Positions 7,400 through 16,357 of a stretch of DNA of 32,535 bases are shown here, piece after piece (position 1 is the first letter of the stretch; every line of letters starts with the position of its first letter). A program made the translations under genes and the position numbers. The DNA comes from Clostridia bacterium (GTDB lineage Bacteria; Bacillota; Clostridia; TANB77; CAG-508): NCBI GenBank assembly GCA_022798335.1, contig JAAWMH010000033.1:1-32535 (forward strand), in the 5' to 3' direction. Below the pieces are notes generated by a model. The model was not told the DNA's origin. It saw nothing but the letters and a program-made list of their open reading frames with translations, and searched no databases.

Positions 7400-10003
7400 T
7401 TATTTTCCATAATAACTGTCTAATAGAATTTGTTTTAATTCTTCTACAAGTGGTAGTCTTGGATTTGCAGTGGTACATTGGTCTTCAAATGCTCTATCAG
7501 CAAGCATATCTACCTTTTCTAAAAATTCTTGTTCATTAATTCCTGCTTCTTTAAATGAACTTGGAATATTTAGGTCTTTGTTTAATTTCTTAATTTCTTC
7601 TATTAGTGAATTTATTCCTTCTTCATTTCCGTAAGCTGGGAAATTCATTCTTCTAGAAAGATCTGCATATTTTTGATCTGCTATAAAATACTCGTATTTA
7701 GGAAAAGATACAAATTTTGTTGGTTTTTGACTATTATATCTAATAACATATGGTAATAAAATAGCATTGATTCTTCCATGTGGTAAATGAAATTCTGCCC
7801 CTATTTTATGAGCTAGCGAATGGTTAATACCCAAAAATGCATTGGTAAATGCCATTCCTGCAATAGTACTAGCATTATGCATTTTTTCCCTTGCCATACG
7901 ATTACTTCCATTATTATATGCTTCTCTAATATTTTTAAATACCAACTCTACTGCCTTTTCTGCTAAGCCATCTGTATAATCTGATGCCATATTAGACACA
8001 TAAGCTTCTATAGCATGTGTTAATACATCCATTCCAGTATCTGCTGTAATTGTTTTTGGAAGGCTCATTACTAAATCTGGATCTATAATTGCTACATCTG
8101 GTGTTAATTCATAATCTGCTAATGGATATTTTTTATTTAACTTTTTATCTGTAATAACAGCAAACGAAGTTACCTCTGAACCAGTTCCTGAAGTAGTTGG
8201 AATAGCAACTAATTTTGACTTTGTTCCAAGAGTTGGAAATTTATACGTACGTTTACGAATATCCATAAATTTTAGTTTCATACCTTCTGCATCTGCTTCT
8301 GGATGCTCATAAAATAGCCACATTCCTTTTGCTGCATCGATTGGGCTTCCTCCTCCTAAGGCTATAATAACATCTGGTTTAAATTCTTTCATCATTTCAA
8401 CACCTTTATAAATAGTATCAAAAGATGGATCTGATTCAACATCTGAAAAGATTTCTGAATGTACATATTCATTTCTTTTTCTTAAATGGTATAATATTTT
8501 ATCAACATAACCTAAACTTACCATAGATGGATCTGTTACAATAAATGCTCTTGTAATGTTTGGCATTTTTTCTAAATATCCTATAGAGCCTGCTTCAAAA
8601 TAGATCTTTTCTGGAACTTTAAACCACTGCATATTAACTCTCCTTTTTGCTACTCTCTTAATATTGATTAGATTAACAGATGATACATTAGCTGTTGTTG
8701 AATTTCCTCCGAAGGTTCCGCATCCAAGAGTTAATGATGGCATATTCGTATTATAAATATCTCCTATTGCTCCATGGGTAGATGGGGAATTAACAATAAT
8801 TCTACCTACTCTGACTTTTTGCGAAAATTTACGAATAGTTTCATTATTTTCTGAGTGGATAACTGCTGAGTGTCCTAATCCGCCAAATTCAATTAGCTTT
8901 TCTGCTAAATCAATTCCTTCCTCTTCATTCTCTACTATATAATAAGCAAGTACAGGGCTTAACTTTTCTTTTGAAAATGGATATTCAATTCCTACTCCAT
9001 TTTCTTTTAATACTAATACTTTAGTATCTACAGGTACTTCTATTCCAGCACCTTTGGCAATATCATATGGGCTTTTCCCTACAATATCTGCATTTAAGCT
9101 ACATCCATTTTCTGCTATAAACATACTATCTCTTAGTTTTTTAGTTTGTGTACTATTTAAGAAAAAGCATCCTGCTTCTTTCATCAATTTTTCAAATTCT
9201 GTATGAATTTCTTTATCTACAATTACAGATTGTTCTGATGCACAAATCATACCATTATCAAATGATTTTGATAATACTAAATCATTTACAGAAGTTTTTA
9301 AGTTAGCTGTTTTATCTATATAACATGGTACATTTCCTGGTCCTACTCCTAATGCTGGTTTTCCACATGAATATGCTGACTTTACCATTCCTGAACCACC
9401 TGTTGCTAAAATTAAGCTTACATCTGGATGGTTCATAAGTAGTCTTGTTGCTTCTATAGATGGTTCTTCTACCCATAAAATACAATCTTCTGGTGCACCA
9501 GCTTTTACTGCTGCTTCTCTTAAAATATTAGCTGCTGCACTACTACTTTTTTGTGCTGCTGGGTGAAATCCAAAAATGATAACATTTCTTGTTTTTGCTG
9601 CTATAATTGATTTAAACATTGTTGTTGAAGTTGGATTGGTAACTGGTGTTACACCTGCAATAATTCCAATTGGTTCTGCTATTTCTTCATACCCTTCTTC
9701 TTCATTTTCTGAAATAACGCCTACTGTTTTATCATACTTTATGCTGTGATAAATATATTCTGTTGCAAACATATTCTTTGTAATTTTGTCCTCATAAATA
9801 CCACGTCTTGTCTCCTCTACTGCCATTTTAGCAAGTTCCATATGATGCTCTAATCCTGCCATTGCCATTTGTTTTACAATATTGTCTACTTGTTCTTGAT
9901 TTAGTTTTAAATACTCTTCTGATGCTTTTTTAGCCCTTTGTACCAAGCTATCAATCATGTCTGCAATTTTCTTTTTTTCTTCTTCGCTTATTTCTTTTGC
10001 CAT
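7400..10003 (-). CDS. adhE: Bifunctional acetaldehyde-CoA / alcohol dehydrogenase
   Basis: AdhE reduces acetyl-CoA to acetaldehyde and then to ethanol, regenerating NAD+ during fermentation. The product has 867 residues, full length for the family. The N-terminal aldehyde dehydrogenase domain has the catalytic Cys in FDNGMICASEQSV (about residue 254). The C-terminal iron-type alcohol dehydrogenase domain has GGGSPIDAAKGMW and the metal-ligand regions HAIEAYVSNMASDYTDGLAE, HSLAHKIGAEFHLPHGR. The ribosome site GGGAGG lies before the ATG. It is a single-gene unit with a promoter about 85 bp upstream that carries two inverted repeats (see 10035-10114). AdhE usually forms spirosome filaments; nothing in the sequence argues against that here. 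Confidence 0.97.
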   Translation of the reverse strand: MAKEISEEEKKKIADMIDSLVQRAKKASEEYLKLNQEQVDNIVKQMAMAGLEHHMELAKMAVEETRRGIYEDKITKNMFATEYIYHSIKYDKTVGVISENEEEGYEEIAEPIGIIAGVTPVTNPTSTTMFKSIIAAKTRNVIIFGFHPAAQKSSSAAANILREAAVKAGAPEDCILWVEEPSIEATRLLMNHPDVSLILATGGSGMVKSAYSCGKPALGVGPGNVPCYIDKTANLKTSVNDLVLSKSFDNGMICASEQSVIVDKEIHTEFEKLMKEAGCFFLNSTQTKKLRDSMFIAENGCSLNADIVGKSPYDIAKGAGIEVPVDTKVLVLKENGVGIEYPFSKEKLSPVLAYYIVENEEEGIDLAEKLIEFGGLGHSAVIHSENNETIRKFSQKVRVGRIIVNSPSTHGAIGDIYNTNMPSLTLGCGTFGGNSTTANVSSVNLINIKRVAKRRVNMQWFKVPEKIYFEAGSIGYLEKMPNITRAFIVTDPSMVSLGYVDKILYHLRKRNEYVHSEIFSDVESDPSFDTIYKGVEMMKEFKPDVIIALGGGSPIDAAKGMWLFYEHPEADAEGMKLKFMDIRKRTYKFPTLGTKSKLVAIPTTSGTGSEVTSFAVITDKKLNKKYPLADYELTPDVAIIDPDLVMSLPKTITADTGMDVLTHAIEAYVSNMASDYTDGLAEKAVELVFKNIREAYNNGSNRMAREKMHNASTIAGMAFTNAFLGINHSLAHKIGAEFHLPHGRINAILLPYVIRYNSQKPTKFVSFPKYEYFIADQKYADLSRRMNFPAYGNEEGINSLIEEIKKLNKDLNIPSSFKEAGINEQEFLEKVDMLADRAFEDQCTTANPRLPLVEELKQILLDSYYGK

Positions 10004-10034
10004 CTGCTTTTCCTCCCTTTTTTTAATTGCAACT

Positions 10035-10114
10035 CAACTATACTTAGTTGCATAAGTTATTTGTTATTATTTCCATTTCCTTGGTATTATATACTAACTA
10101 ATTTTAGTTGTAAA
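10035..10114 (-). promoter_or_regulatory. adhE promoter with two operator-like inverted repeats
   Basis: On the minus strand, TTTACA (10114-10109), 17-nt spacer, TATAAT (10091-10086). Two 16-bp inverted repeats of form CAACTA-N4-TAGTTG lie here: 10095-10110 (one imperfect base, filling the -35/-10 spacer) and 10035-10050 (perfect, in the 5' leader). Their spacing and placement suggest a dimeric regulator blocking initiation. They do not match the Rex consensus. The regulator is unknown. Confidence 0.65.
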
Positions 10115-10132
10115 CTATTTTTGCATATAAAA

Positions 10133-10161
10133 ACCAGATGCACCCTAAGGGTACACCTGGT
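10133..10161 (-). terminator. Terminator of the 90-residue gene
   Basis: A near-perfect 14-bp stem (ACCAGGTGTACCCT with AGGGTGCATCTGGT on the minus strand) followed by TTTTTATATG. It lies between the 10169 gene and the adhE promoter. Confidence 0.8.
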
Positions 10162-10168
10162 ATGAAAC

Positions 10169-10441
10169 TTAAAGATTTTTTGCTTTCTCCTCCACAGTAT
10201 AAAATTTAAACTTTGCCACTTGCATATTCATTTTGTCGCTGAAAACACCTTTGACAATGCTCTCTACCTGAGTGTAGAAAAAGCTTTTCCGTCCAGCCAC
10301 TTTAGCAAGTGCTCTCAGCTTATCCTCTACATTTTCTTTATGCCACTTTTTTGCTTTTTCTCCTGCTTTGCTATATTCTTGCAAGGCATCTTTTACCGCT
10401 TTGATTGCATAACTCATAGAAGCTCCTGCTGTTTTTTTCAT
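10169..10441 (-). CDS. Hypothetical small basic protein (90 aa)
   Basis: I do not recognise this protein. Starting at ATG 10441 (GAGGGG about 8 nt upstream) it has 90 residues beginning MKKTAGASMSYAIKAVKDAL. It is Lys/Ala-rich, probably helical, with no signal peptide or membrane segment. A longer in-frame start at 10480 lacks a ribosome site. It follows a 23-aa short gene in one unit with a promoter at 10641-10669 and a terminator at 10133-10161. Base and codon use are GC-richer than the neighbours, and it uses CGG as a sense codon (10289-10291), which the AT-rich genes avoid. It may be a recent arrival. Confidence 0.65.
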   Translation of the reverse strand: MKKTAGASMSYAIKAVKDALQEYSKAGEKAKKWHKENVEDKLRALAKVAGRKSFFYTQVESIVKGVFSDKMNMQVAKFKFYTVEEKAKNL

Positions 10442-10511
10442 TTTGTTTTCCCCTCTTTGTTTCATTTTTTTCAAACACAATGCATTTGAAATTGAACTAT
10501 TTTTTGCTATG

Positions 10512-10583
10512 CTAGACCTCTTTCAAAAGTTTAACAACATACTGCACTTCATAGTAAAGTTGCTTCCGGTCAACGTTTTTCAT
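10512..10583 (-). CDS. Short ORF, 23 aa
   Basis: A strong ribosome site (AAGGAG) lies 7 nt before the ATG at 10583. The product is 23 residues, beginning MKNVDRKQLYYEVQYVVKLL and ending at a TAG at 10512. It is the first gene after the promoter at 10641-10669 and lies about 70 bp upstream of the 90-residue gene. It contains an in-frame CGG (10566-10568) and is GC-richer than its surroundings. It could be a leader peptide or a small protein. Confidence 0.5.
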   Translation of the reverse strand: MKNVDRKQLYYEVQYVVKLLKEV

Positions 10584-10640
10584 ATAGCATCTCCTTAAAA
10601 AATAATTCTTTTATTTCTAGCTAATAAACTGCTCTTCCTT

Positions 10641-10669
10641 ATTATACCATATATTTCTCTTCTTTTCAA
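10641..10669 (-). promoter_or_regulatory. Promoter of the 23-aa / 90-aa unit
   Basis: On the minus strand, TTGAAA (10669-10664), 17-nt spacer, TATAAT (10646-10641). Confidence 0.75.
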
Positions 10670-10682
10670 GCTTTATGTAAAC

Positions 10683-10715
10683 AAATGCTCTCTACTAAAA
10701 GTAAAGAGAGCATTT
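10683..10715 (-). terminator. Hairpin terminator of the 118-residue gene
   Basis: An 11-bp perfect stem, AAATGCTCTCT with AGAGAGCATTT, just past the stop at 10722. The T-tract is weak (TTTGTTT). Confidence 0.65.
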
Positions 10716-10721
10716 TATCAT

Positions 10722-11078
10722 TTAAAATCTTTCTTCATCTAATGAAGATTGTTTACCACCTGATAATATTTCTGCTGCTACCATTTCTGCTGTCATAACA
10801 GAAATATTAATTGTTTGAATATTTTTTAAAGCTTCTTCTGCTGGCATTTTTCCTAAGCAAGTATTTTGTAATACTTTTTGCAAATTATTCGCACCTGTTT
10901 TTAAGGCTCCACTATATCTTTGGCTAGATTGTTGCAACATAAAATTACGTATATTACTAGCATCTTCTTCTCCACTTGTTTCATACTCTTCTACTAGTTT
11001 ATACGCTTTTGCTACTTGTTTATATAAAATTTGAGCATCTTTTCTTATTTTTTCTGCCTTTTCAACTGGGCGTAACAT
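10722..11078 (-). CDS. Hypothetical helical protein (118 aa)
   Basis: I do not recognise this protein. ATG 11078 is preceded by GGAAAGGAG at 7 nt. The product is 118 residues beginning MLRPVEKAEKIRKDAQILYK. It is predicted to be largely helical and soluble, with two charged segments and an acidic tail (SLDEERF). It is a single-gene unit with a promoter at 11149-11177 and a terminator at 10683-10715, divergent from leuS. Codon use is closer to the AT-rich neighbours, and it has no CGG. Confidence 0.65.
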   Translation of the reverse strand: MLRPVEKAEKIRKDAQILYKQVAKAYKLVEEYETSGEEDASNIRNFMLQQSSQRYSGALKTGANNLQKVLQNTCLGKMPAEEALKNIQTINISVMTAEMVAAEILSGGKQSSLDEERF

Positions 11079-11148
11079 ACCTTTTCTCCTTTCCTTTTTC
11101 TTAAGTATCATTTATCTGTTTTTTTAGTTATCTCATAAACACATATTC

Positions 11149-11177
11149 ATTTTACCATATTTTTTCATTTTTTGCAA
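11149..11177 (-). promoter_or_regulatory. Promoter of the 118-residue gene
   Basis: On the minus strand, TTGCAA (11177-11172), 17-nt spacer, TAAAAT (11154-11149). Confidence 0.7.
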
Positions 11178-11223
11178 GTTTTGCTTTATTTTCTTCTAAA
11201 AGTGCGATATAATTAAGGGCAAA

Positions 11224-11262
11224 TTGACTTGTCATTGGCATTTTTAATAATAAATAAATGCC
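11224..11262 (+). promoter_or_regulatory. leuS promoter region with inverted repeat
   Basis: TTGACT (11224-11229) and TAATAA (11248-11253) are 18 nt apart. GGCATTT (11237-11243) and AAATGCC (11256-11262) form an inverted repeat across the -10 region. A TATAAT at 11208-11213 is an alternative. The repeat could be an operator or a leader hairpin. No T-box features are visible, and the leader is too short for one. Confidence 0.4.
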
Positions 11263-11289
11263 TTAAAAGAATAAAAAGGAGTGAAAAAT

Positions 11290-14148
11290 ATGACATATGA
11301 CTTTAAAGAAATTGAAAAGAAATGGCAAAACAAATGGTATTCAGAAGGTACTTTTTATGCAAAAGAAGATACTTCTAAAGAAAAATGGTATGGTCTAATT
11401 GAATTTCCTTATCCTTCTGGCCAAGGTTTACATGTAGGACACCCAAGACCATATACTGCTTTAGATATTGTGGCTAGAAAAAAAAGAATGGAAGGCTTAA
11501 ATGTATTATTCCCAATTGGATTTGATGCTTTTGGCTTACCTGCTGAAAACTATGCTATTAAAAATCATGTTCATCCTAAAGTAATTACAGAGCAAAACAT
11601 TGCTCATTTTACAAAGCAACTAAAATCTTTTGGCTTTTCATTTGATTGGTCAAGAGTTGTTAATACTACTGACCCTGAATATTATAAATGGACACAATGG
11701 ATTTTTATTCAATTATTTAAACATGGACTAGCTTATAAAGCCACCATGCCAATTAACTTTTGTACTGGTTGTAAAGTAGGCCTAGCAAATGAGGAAGTTG
11801 TAAATGGTGTTTGTGAAAGATGTGGTAACCCTGTTGTTCAAAAAGAAAAAAGTCAATGGATGCTTAAAATTACAGAATATGCTCAAAGATTAATAGATGA
11901 TTTAGATGATTTAAACTACCTAGAAAAAATTAAAACTCAACAAAAAAATTGGATTGGTAGAAGTGAAGGTGCTGAAGTTAAATTTAAAATTTCAGGTTTT
12001 GATAAAGAACTTATTGTTTACACCACAAGACCAGATACTCTATTTGGTGCAACTTACATGGTCGTAGCTCCTGAACACCCTATTTTACAAGAATTAGAAC
12101 ATTCTATTACTAATTTAGATGAAATAAAAGAATATCAAAAACAAGCAAAACTAAAATCTGATTTTGAACGTGCTGAGTTAAACAAAGAAAAAACTGGAGT
12201 TGAAGTAAAAGGTTTTAAAGCAATTAACCCTTTAACCAATGAAGAAATTCCTATTTGGGTTTCAGATTATGTTTTAATTACTTATGGAACAGGTGCTATT
12301 ATGGCTGTTCCTGCTCATGATACAAGAGACTGGGAATTTGCTACAAAATTTCATATTCCTATTAAACAAGTCGTTGCCCCTATTTTTGAAGGTGAAGGTA
12401 ATTCTAAAGTAAGAACAGATAAAGAAAATACAAAGCGTAATGTAGTAACTCTTGTAGTAAAGCATCCTTCCGAAGAAAAATATTTATGTGTAAAACTACA
12501 TAAAACAAATCAATATAGTTTAATTATGGGTGGTATTGAAGAAAACGAAACTATTACTAAAGCTGCAATAAGAGAATTAAAAGAAGAAACTGGTTATACA
12601 GATATTCGTTCTATGAAAGAATTCCTTTTTGCTTACTATGACCACTTTTATGCTGCTCATAAAGACGTTAATCGTTTTATTACTAACCATACTGTTTTAG
12701 TTACTTTAAATTCTTTAGAACAAGTACCTGTCTCAGAAGAGGAAAAACAAATTCAAGAATATATGTGGCTTTCTAAAGATGAAATTCTAAAATGTTTAGA
12801 ATTTAAAACTCATCAGTACGACCTTCAAAGAGCATTTGAAGGAGAAAGTCCTATGATAGATACTTCTTCTGGTCTTTTAATTAATTCTGCCTTTTTAAAT
12901 GGGTTAGCAGTAAAAGACGCTATAAAAACAGTTATTTCTCATTTAGAAGAAAAAGGTATTGGTACTAAAAAAATAAATTATAAACTTCGTGATTGGGTAT
13001 TTTCAAGACAACGTTACTGGGGCGAGCCAATTCCTATGGTTCATTGTGAAGAATGTGGTTGGGTTCCCCTTCCTGAAGAAGAGCTCCCTTTAGTCCTTCC
13101 AAATATAGAAGATTATGAACCTGGTGAAAATGGAGAATCTCCACTTGCTAAACAAACTGAATGGATTAAAACTACATGTCCTCATTGCCAAAAAAGTGCT
13201 ACCCGCGAAACAGATACTATGCCTCAATGGGCTGGTTCTTCTTGGTATTTCTTACGTTATATGGATCCACATAATACCAGTGCTTTAGCTTCTAAAGAGT
13301 GCTTAAATTACTGGGGACCTGTTGATTGGTATAATGGCGGTATGGAACACACTACTCTTCACTTATTATATTCTAGATTTTGGCATAAATTCTTATATGA
13401 TATTGGTGTAGTTTCTACAAAAGAACCTTACATGAAACGTACTTCTCATGGTATGATTTTAGGTTCTAATGGAGAAAAAATGTCAAAATCAAAAGGTAAT
13501 GTTATCAATCCAGATGATATTATAGGCGAATTTGGAGCAGATACCTTCCGTGTTTATGAAATGTTTATGGGACCATTTGATCAAACAGCTTCATGGTCTA
13601 TGGAAAGCATTCGTGGTTGTGGTAAATTTTTAGATAGAGTATGGAATATGCAAGACTTTGTAACAGAAGGAAATGAATATACACCAGAATTTGAAAAAAT
13701 GATGCATAAAGCAATTCAAAAAGTTTCTTCTGATATTGAAGAAATGAAGTTTAATACTGCTATTTCTACTTTTATGACTATGGTAAATGAATTTTACAGA
13801 CAGAAAAAAATCAATAAAGCAGAATTTAAAACCTTTTTACAATTATTAAATCCTTTTGCTCCTCATATGACAGAAGAGTTATTTGAACGTTTAGGACAAA
13901 AAGAAACAATTACCAATACTCCATGGCCAAGTTATGATGAGACTAAAACAATAGATAATGAAATAGAAATTCCAATTCAAGTAAATGGTAAAGTAAAAGC
14001 TAGTGTTTTTGTTCCTATTGATACACAAGAAGCTTTAGTAAAAGAAAAAGTACACTCTGTACCTAATGTGCAAAATGCCCTTTTAGATAAAACTATTGTA
14101 AAAGAAATTTACGTTAAAAATAAGATTTATAATATTGTTGTAAAATAA
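11290..14148 (+). CDS. leuS: Leucyl-tRNA synthetase with inserted NUDIX domain
   Basis: Class I synthetase charging tRNA-Leu. Present: HIGH-type motif in [15 protein letters not shown], a zinc ribbon (CTGCKVGL...CERC), the CP1 editing domain ([15 protein letters not shown], then [19 protein letters not shown]), a second CxxC pair region (CEECGW...CPHC), KMSKS in [16 protein letters not shown], and the anticodon and C-terminal domains. The product has 952 residues, about 150 more than a usual bacterial LeuRS. The excess lies between [13 protein letters not shown] and [14 protein letters not shown], about residues 370-520. It contains a NUDIX box (414-436) fitting Gx5Ex7REUxEExGU, with [12 protein letters not shown] 11290 is chosen because AAGGAG lies 8 nt upstream; a GTG at 11281 overlaps that site. 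Confidence 0.96.
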   Translation: MTYDFKEIEKKWQNKWYSEGTFYAKEDTSKEKWYGLIEFPYPSGQGLHVGHPRPYTALDIVARKKRMEGLNVLFPIGFDAFGLPAENYAIKNHVHPKVITEQNIAHFTKQLKSFGFSFDWSRVVNTTDPEYYKWTQWIFIQLFKHGLAYKATMPINFCTGCKVGLANEEVVNGVCERCGNPVVQKEKSQWMLKITEYAQRLIDDLDDLNYLEKIKTQQKNWIGRSEGAEVKFKISGFDKELIVYTTRPDTLFGATYMVVAPEHPILQELEHSITNLDEIKEYQKQAKLKSDFERAELNKEKTGVEVKGFKAINPLTNEEIPIWVSDYVLITYGTGAIMAVPAHDTRDWEFATKFHIPIKQVVAPIFEGEGNSKVRTDKENTKRNVVTLVVKHPSEEKYLCVKLHKTNQYSLIMGGIEENETITKAAIRELKEETGYTDIRSMKEFLFAYYDHFYAAHKDVNRFITNHTVLVTLNSLEQVPVSEEEKQIQEYMWLSKDEILKCLEFKTHQYDLQRAFEGESPMIDTSSGLLINSAFLNGLAVKDAIKTVISHLEEKGIGTKKINYKLRDWVFSRQRYWGEPIPMVHCEECGWVPLPEEELPLVLPNIEDYEPGENGESPLAKQTEWIKTTCPHCQKSATRETDTMPQWAGSSWYFLRYMDPHNTSALASKECLNYWGPVDWYNGGMEHTTLHLLYSRFWHKFLYDIGVVSTKEPYMKRTSHGMILGSNGEKMSKSKGNVINPDDIIGEFGADTFRVYEMFMGPFDQTASWSMESIRGCGKFLDRVWNMQDFVTEGNEYTPEFEKMMHKAIQKVSSDIEEMKFNTAISTFMTMVNEFYRQKKINKAEFKTFLQLLNPFAPHMTEELFERLGQKETITNTPWPSYDETKTIDNEIEIPIQVNGKVKASVFVPIDTQEALVKEKVHSVPNVQNALLDKTIVKEIYVKNKIYNIVVK

Positions 14149-14160
14149 AAATTATAAGAG

Positions 14161-14199
14161 AAAATGGGAAAAGACAAATCGTTCTATTTCCCATTTTTT
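14161..14199 (+). terminator. leuS terminator
   Basis: AAAATGGGAAA (14161-14171) pairs with TTTCCCATTTT (14187-14197), followed by further T. Confidence 0.8.
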
Positions 14200-14200
14200 C

Positions 14201-14229
14201 TTGTAATTCACATAATGTCATGTTATAAT
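14201..14229 (+). promoter_or_regulatory. Promoter of the phosphoribosyltransferase gene
   Basis: TTGTAA (14201-14206), 17-nt spacer, TATAAT (14224-14229). Confidence 0.7.
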
Positions 14230-14304
14230 ATGATTTGTATTTTAGTATTAGGTGTGCAATAGTTTTTACATTTGCTTTTTTCATCATTTAAAGGAGGACT
14301 TTCT

Positions 14305-14808
14305 ATGGATTTTAAAAAGTTTGTTGCATGTTACCCTAATTTTCCCAAAGAGGGCATTTTGTTCTATGACATTAATTCCCTACTTCGGACCCCTGATGCC
14401 TTTGAAGCTGCCATTTTTGAAATGATGGATCACCTTAATTATGATATTGTGGTAGCACCAGAAGCTCGTGGATTTATTTTCGGATCTGCCATCGCCTCTA
14501 CTCTTAGCCTTCCTTTTGTTCCTGTCAGAAAGCCTGGAAAACTCCCAGGAAAAACAATTCAGCAGTCTTATTCTTTAGAATATGGTGAGGCTACTTTAGA
14601 GCTTCCTGCTGATGCAATTCAGCCTGGGGATAAAGTTATCATTATTGATGACTTGCTTGCCACTGGTGGTACTTTGCAAGCAATTATTCAGATGATTGAA
14701 AAAATGGGCGGAGAAGTAGTTCACATTTCTTGTTTGATTGAACTTTCCAATTTGAAAGGCAGAGATACTTTAAAGGGCTATGACATAAGCTCTGTTATGA
14801 CCTTTTAA
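14305..14808 (+). CDS. apt: Adenine phosphoribosyltransferase-like protein
   Basis: Type I phosphoribosyltransferase, probably making AMP from adenine and PRPP (purine salvage). The 167 residues start MDFKKFVACYPNFPKEGILF, matching the APRT N terminus. VVAPEARGFIFGSAIA and the PRPP loop VIIIDDLLATGGT are present. ATG 14305 has AAAGGAGG just upstream. It is a stand-alone unit with its own promoter and terminator. Composition is GC-richer than flanking leuS and the 15019 gene, and it contains an in-frame CGG (14386-14388) read as Arg in SLLRTPDAF without any frame break. A related phosphoribosyltransferase specificity cannot be excluded. Confidence 0.88.
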   Translation: MDFKKFVACYPNFPKEGILFYDINSLLRTPDAFEAAIFEMMDHLNYDIVVAPEARGFIFGSAIASTLSLPFVPVRKPGKLPGKTIQQSYSLEYGEATLELPADAIQPGDKVIIIDDLLATGGTLQAIIQMIEKMGGEVVHISCLIELSNLKGRDTLKGYDISSVMTF

Positions 14809-14884
14809 GTAACTAATTTCAAGCAAATGTAAAAGCAAATACCACCTAAAAATTTCCCTAGATTTAGGTTTATTCTAGCAAAAA

Positions 14885-14911
14885 GAAGATGCTAACAGGC
14901 ATCTTCTTTTT
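14885..14911 (+). terminator. Terminator after apt
   Basis: GAAGATGC (14885-14892), 6-nt loop, GCATCTTC (14899-14906), then T5. Confidence 0.88.
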
Positions 14912-15018
14912 ATTTGTTACAAAATTGTAATATAAGTGTAAACAGTTTGACACATAATTTTGTAATATTATGTTGTATAATAGCATTATATAAATTACTA
15001 AGGAGAAATATAAGTATA

Positions 15019-16098
15019 ATGAATATTGAGGCAGAATTAAAAAAGGATGGAATTGAAATAGTTGGAAGATTAGATACTCTAAGTGTTAATAGCCTAGCTA
15101 AAACAGTTGCTGAAAAAATTTGCAAAGCTTTTCCTCGTGCTCATTTTAGTACTCAGCAATTATTTATTGAATTTTCTAGACTTCCTATGTATCTTGCAAA
15201 AATGCCTGAAGGCTTTGCAGAAGCAAATTATTTTTATAAAAATTCTTCTATTTATTTTAAGGAAGGTATTCCAATAGAAGAACTTGAAAAATTTGCTATT
15301 CATGAGTTTATTCATTTTCTTCAAGAAGTAAAAGATAATAAAGGAAACCTTTATCGTTTAGGACTTTGCGAATATGGTGAATTTAAAACTTATGGTATGG
15401 CTTTAAATGAAGGTGCTGTTCAATTAGCTACTGCTAAGACCTTACATAATGAAGAAGATATTGTAAAATATTATGATATTTCTTTTCCAACTACTAGTCC
15501 AAACTATTACCCTATTCTTTGCAATTTAGTAAAACAATTAGCTTATCTAATTGGGGATGACTTATTATTTGAAAGTACCTTTTTTAGTACAGATGCCTTT
15601 AAATTAGAAACAATAAAATGTTGTGGTAAAAAAGAATTTTTGAAAATTCAAGAAAACTTAGATAAAATTTTATATACCGAAGAAAAAATTATTAAACTAA
15701 ATGGTCAATTATTAGAAGACAATTGTGAAGGACAAAAAGCTTTAAAAGTAGCCTCTAAAATTGCAAACCTTAAATTAGAACTTAAGAAAACCTTTATTCA
15801 AACTCAAGATTTAATCTTTTCATCTTATTTTAACAACGAATTTTACCATTTAACAACTACTGATGACATTGAAATTTATCGTGCTAGATTATATAATTAT
15901 AAAAACTACATTGGTATTACAGATAATTATTTTGATTTTAATAATTACTATATTGATAAAATGGCTGCTTTAGAAGAACGTTATGATGCTATTATGAATA
16001 ATGTTTCACTAACAGTTGTAAAAGAATCGAAACTTGCTAATTTATTTAAAGCTATTCGCAATTTATTTTCTTGGAATAAAGAAACTCAAAATGAGTGA
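15019..16098 (+). CDS. Putative zinc metalloprotein with HExxH motif
   Basis: A 359-residue protein beginning MNIEAELKKDGIEIVGRLD. It has a metallopeptidase-type motif, AIHEFIHFLQE, with His95, Glu96 and His99. ALNEGAVQLATA (Glu131) is a candidate third ligand, as in gluzincin-like enzymes. I see no signal peptide, so a cytoplasmic role is likely. The second half is helical and charged (KVASKIANLKLELKKTFI). The start is uncertain: ATG 15019 lies 13 nt after AAGGAG, rather far, while the open frame extends upstream to 14914 through non-coding-looking sequence. TTACAAAATTGTAA (14917-14930) upstream could be an operator. It is a single-gene unit with a terminator at 16102-16132. No specific family is assigned. 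Confidence 0.7.
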   Translation: MNIEAELKKDGIEIVGRLDTLSVNSLAKTVAEKICKAFPRAHFSTQQLFIEFSRLPMYLAKMPEGFAEANYFYKNSSIYFKEGIPIEELEKFAIHEFIHFLQEVKDNKGNLYRLGLCEYGEFKTYGMALNEGAVQLATAKTLHNEEDIVKYYDISFPTTSPNYYPILCNLVKQLAYLIGDDLLFESTFFSTDAFKLETIKCCGKKEFLKIQENLDKILYTEEKIIKLNGQLLEDNCEGQKALKVASKIANLKLELKKTFIQTQDLIFSSYFNNEFYHLTTTDDIEIYRARLYNYKNYIGITDNYFDFNNYYIDKMAALEERYDAIMNNVSLTVVKESKLANLFKAIRNLFSWNKETQNE

Positions 16099-16101
16099 TA
16101 A

Positions 16102-16132
16102 AAATACTACTTCACAAGGAAGTAGTATTTTT
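16102..16132 (+). terminator. Terminator after the HExxH gene
   Basis: AAATACTACTT (16102-16112), 7-nt loop, AAGTAGTATTT (16120-16130), then T. Confidence 0.85.
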
Positions 16133-16357
16133 GTATAAATAGCTATCTTACTCATTTTAAATTAATATATACTTGCTTCTTTTTCTATTCAGTACATGTG
16201 CTTTCTTTATTTTTTACCTTTGAATAATGACACAATTAGCATAAAATATAAGAAAAGTGTTTACACCACATGTACAGATTTACTTTGCAAACCTCACAGC
16301 CTACGATAACTTAATCTTATCGTATACCAAAAACTTTAATCATTTTTCCTATATAAT
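16133..16357. other. Intergenic stretch without a gene
   Basis: No convincing coding region. It holds a perfect 8-bp inverted repeat, TACGATAA (16302-16309) with TTATCGTA (16317-16324). There is also a possible plus-strand promoter, TTGAAT ... TAAAAT with a 16-nt spacer, around 16225-16252. A short plus-strand RNA is conceivable but has no clear terminator. Confidence 0.35.

Noticed and set aside
10035..10114. Rex redox-repressor site upstream of adhE
   Set aside because: The inverted repeats are CAACTA-N4-TAGTTG, not the TTGTGA/TTGTTA-type Rex consensus.
11224..11289. T-box leader upstream of leuS
   Set aside because: The leader is too short and lacks the conserved T-box sequence and terminator.
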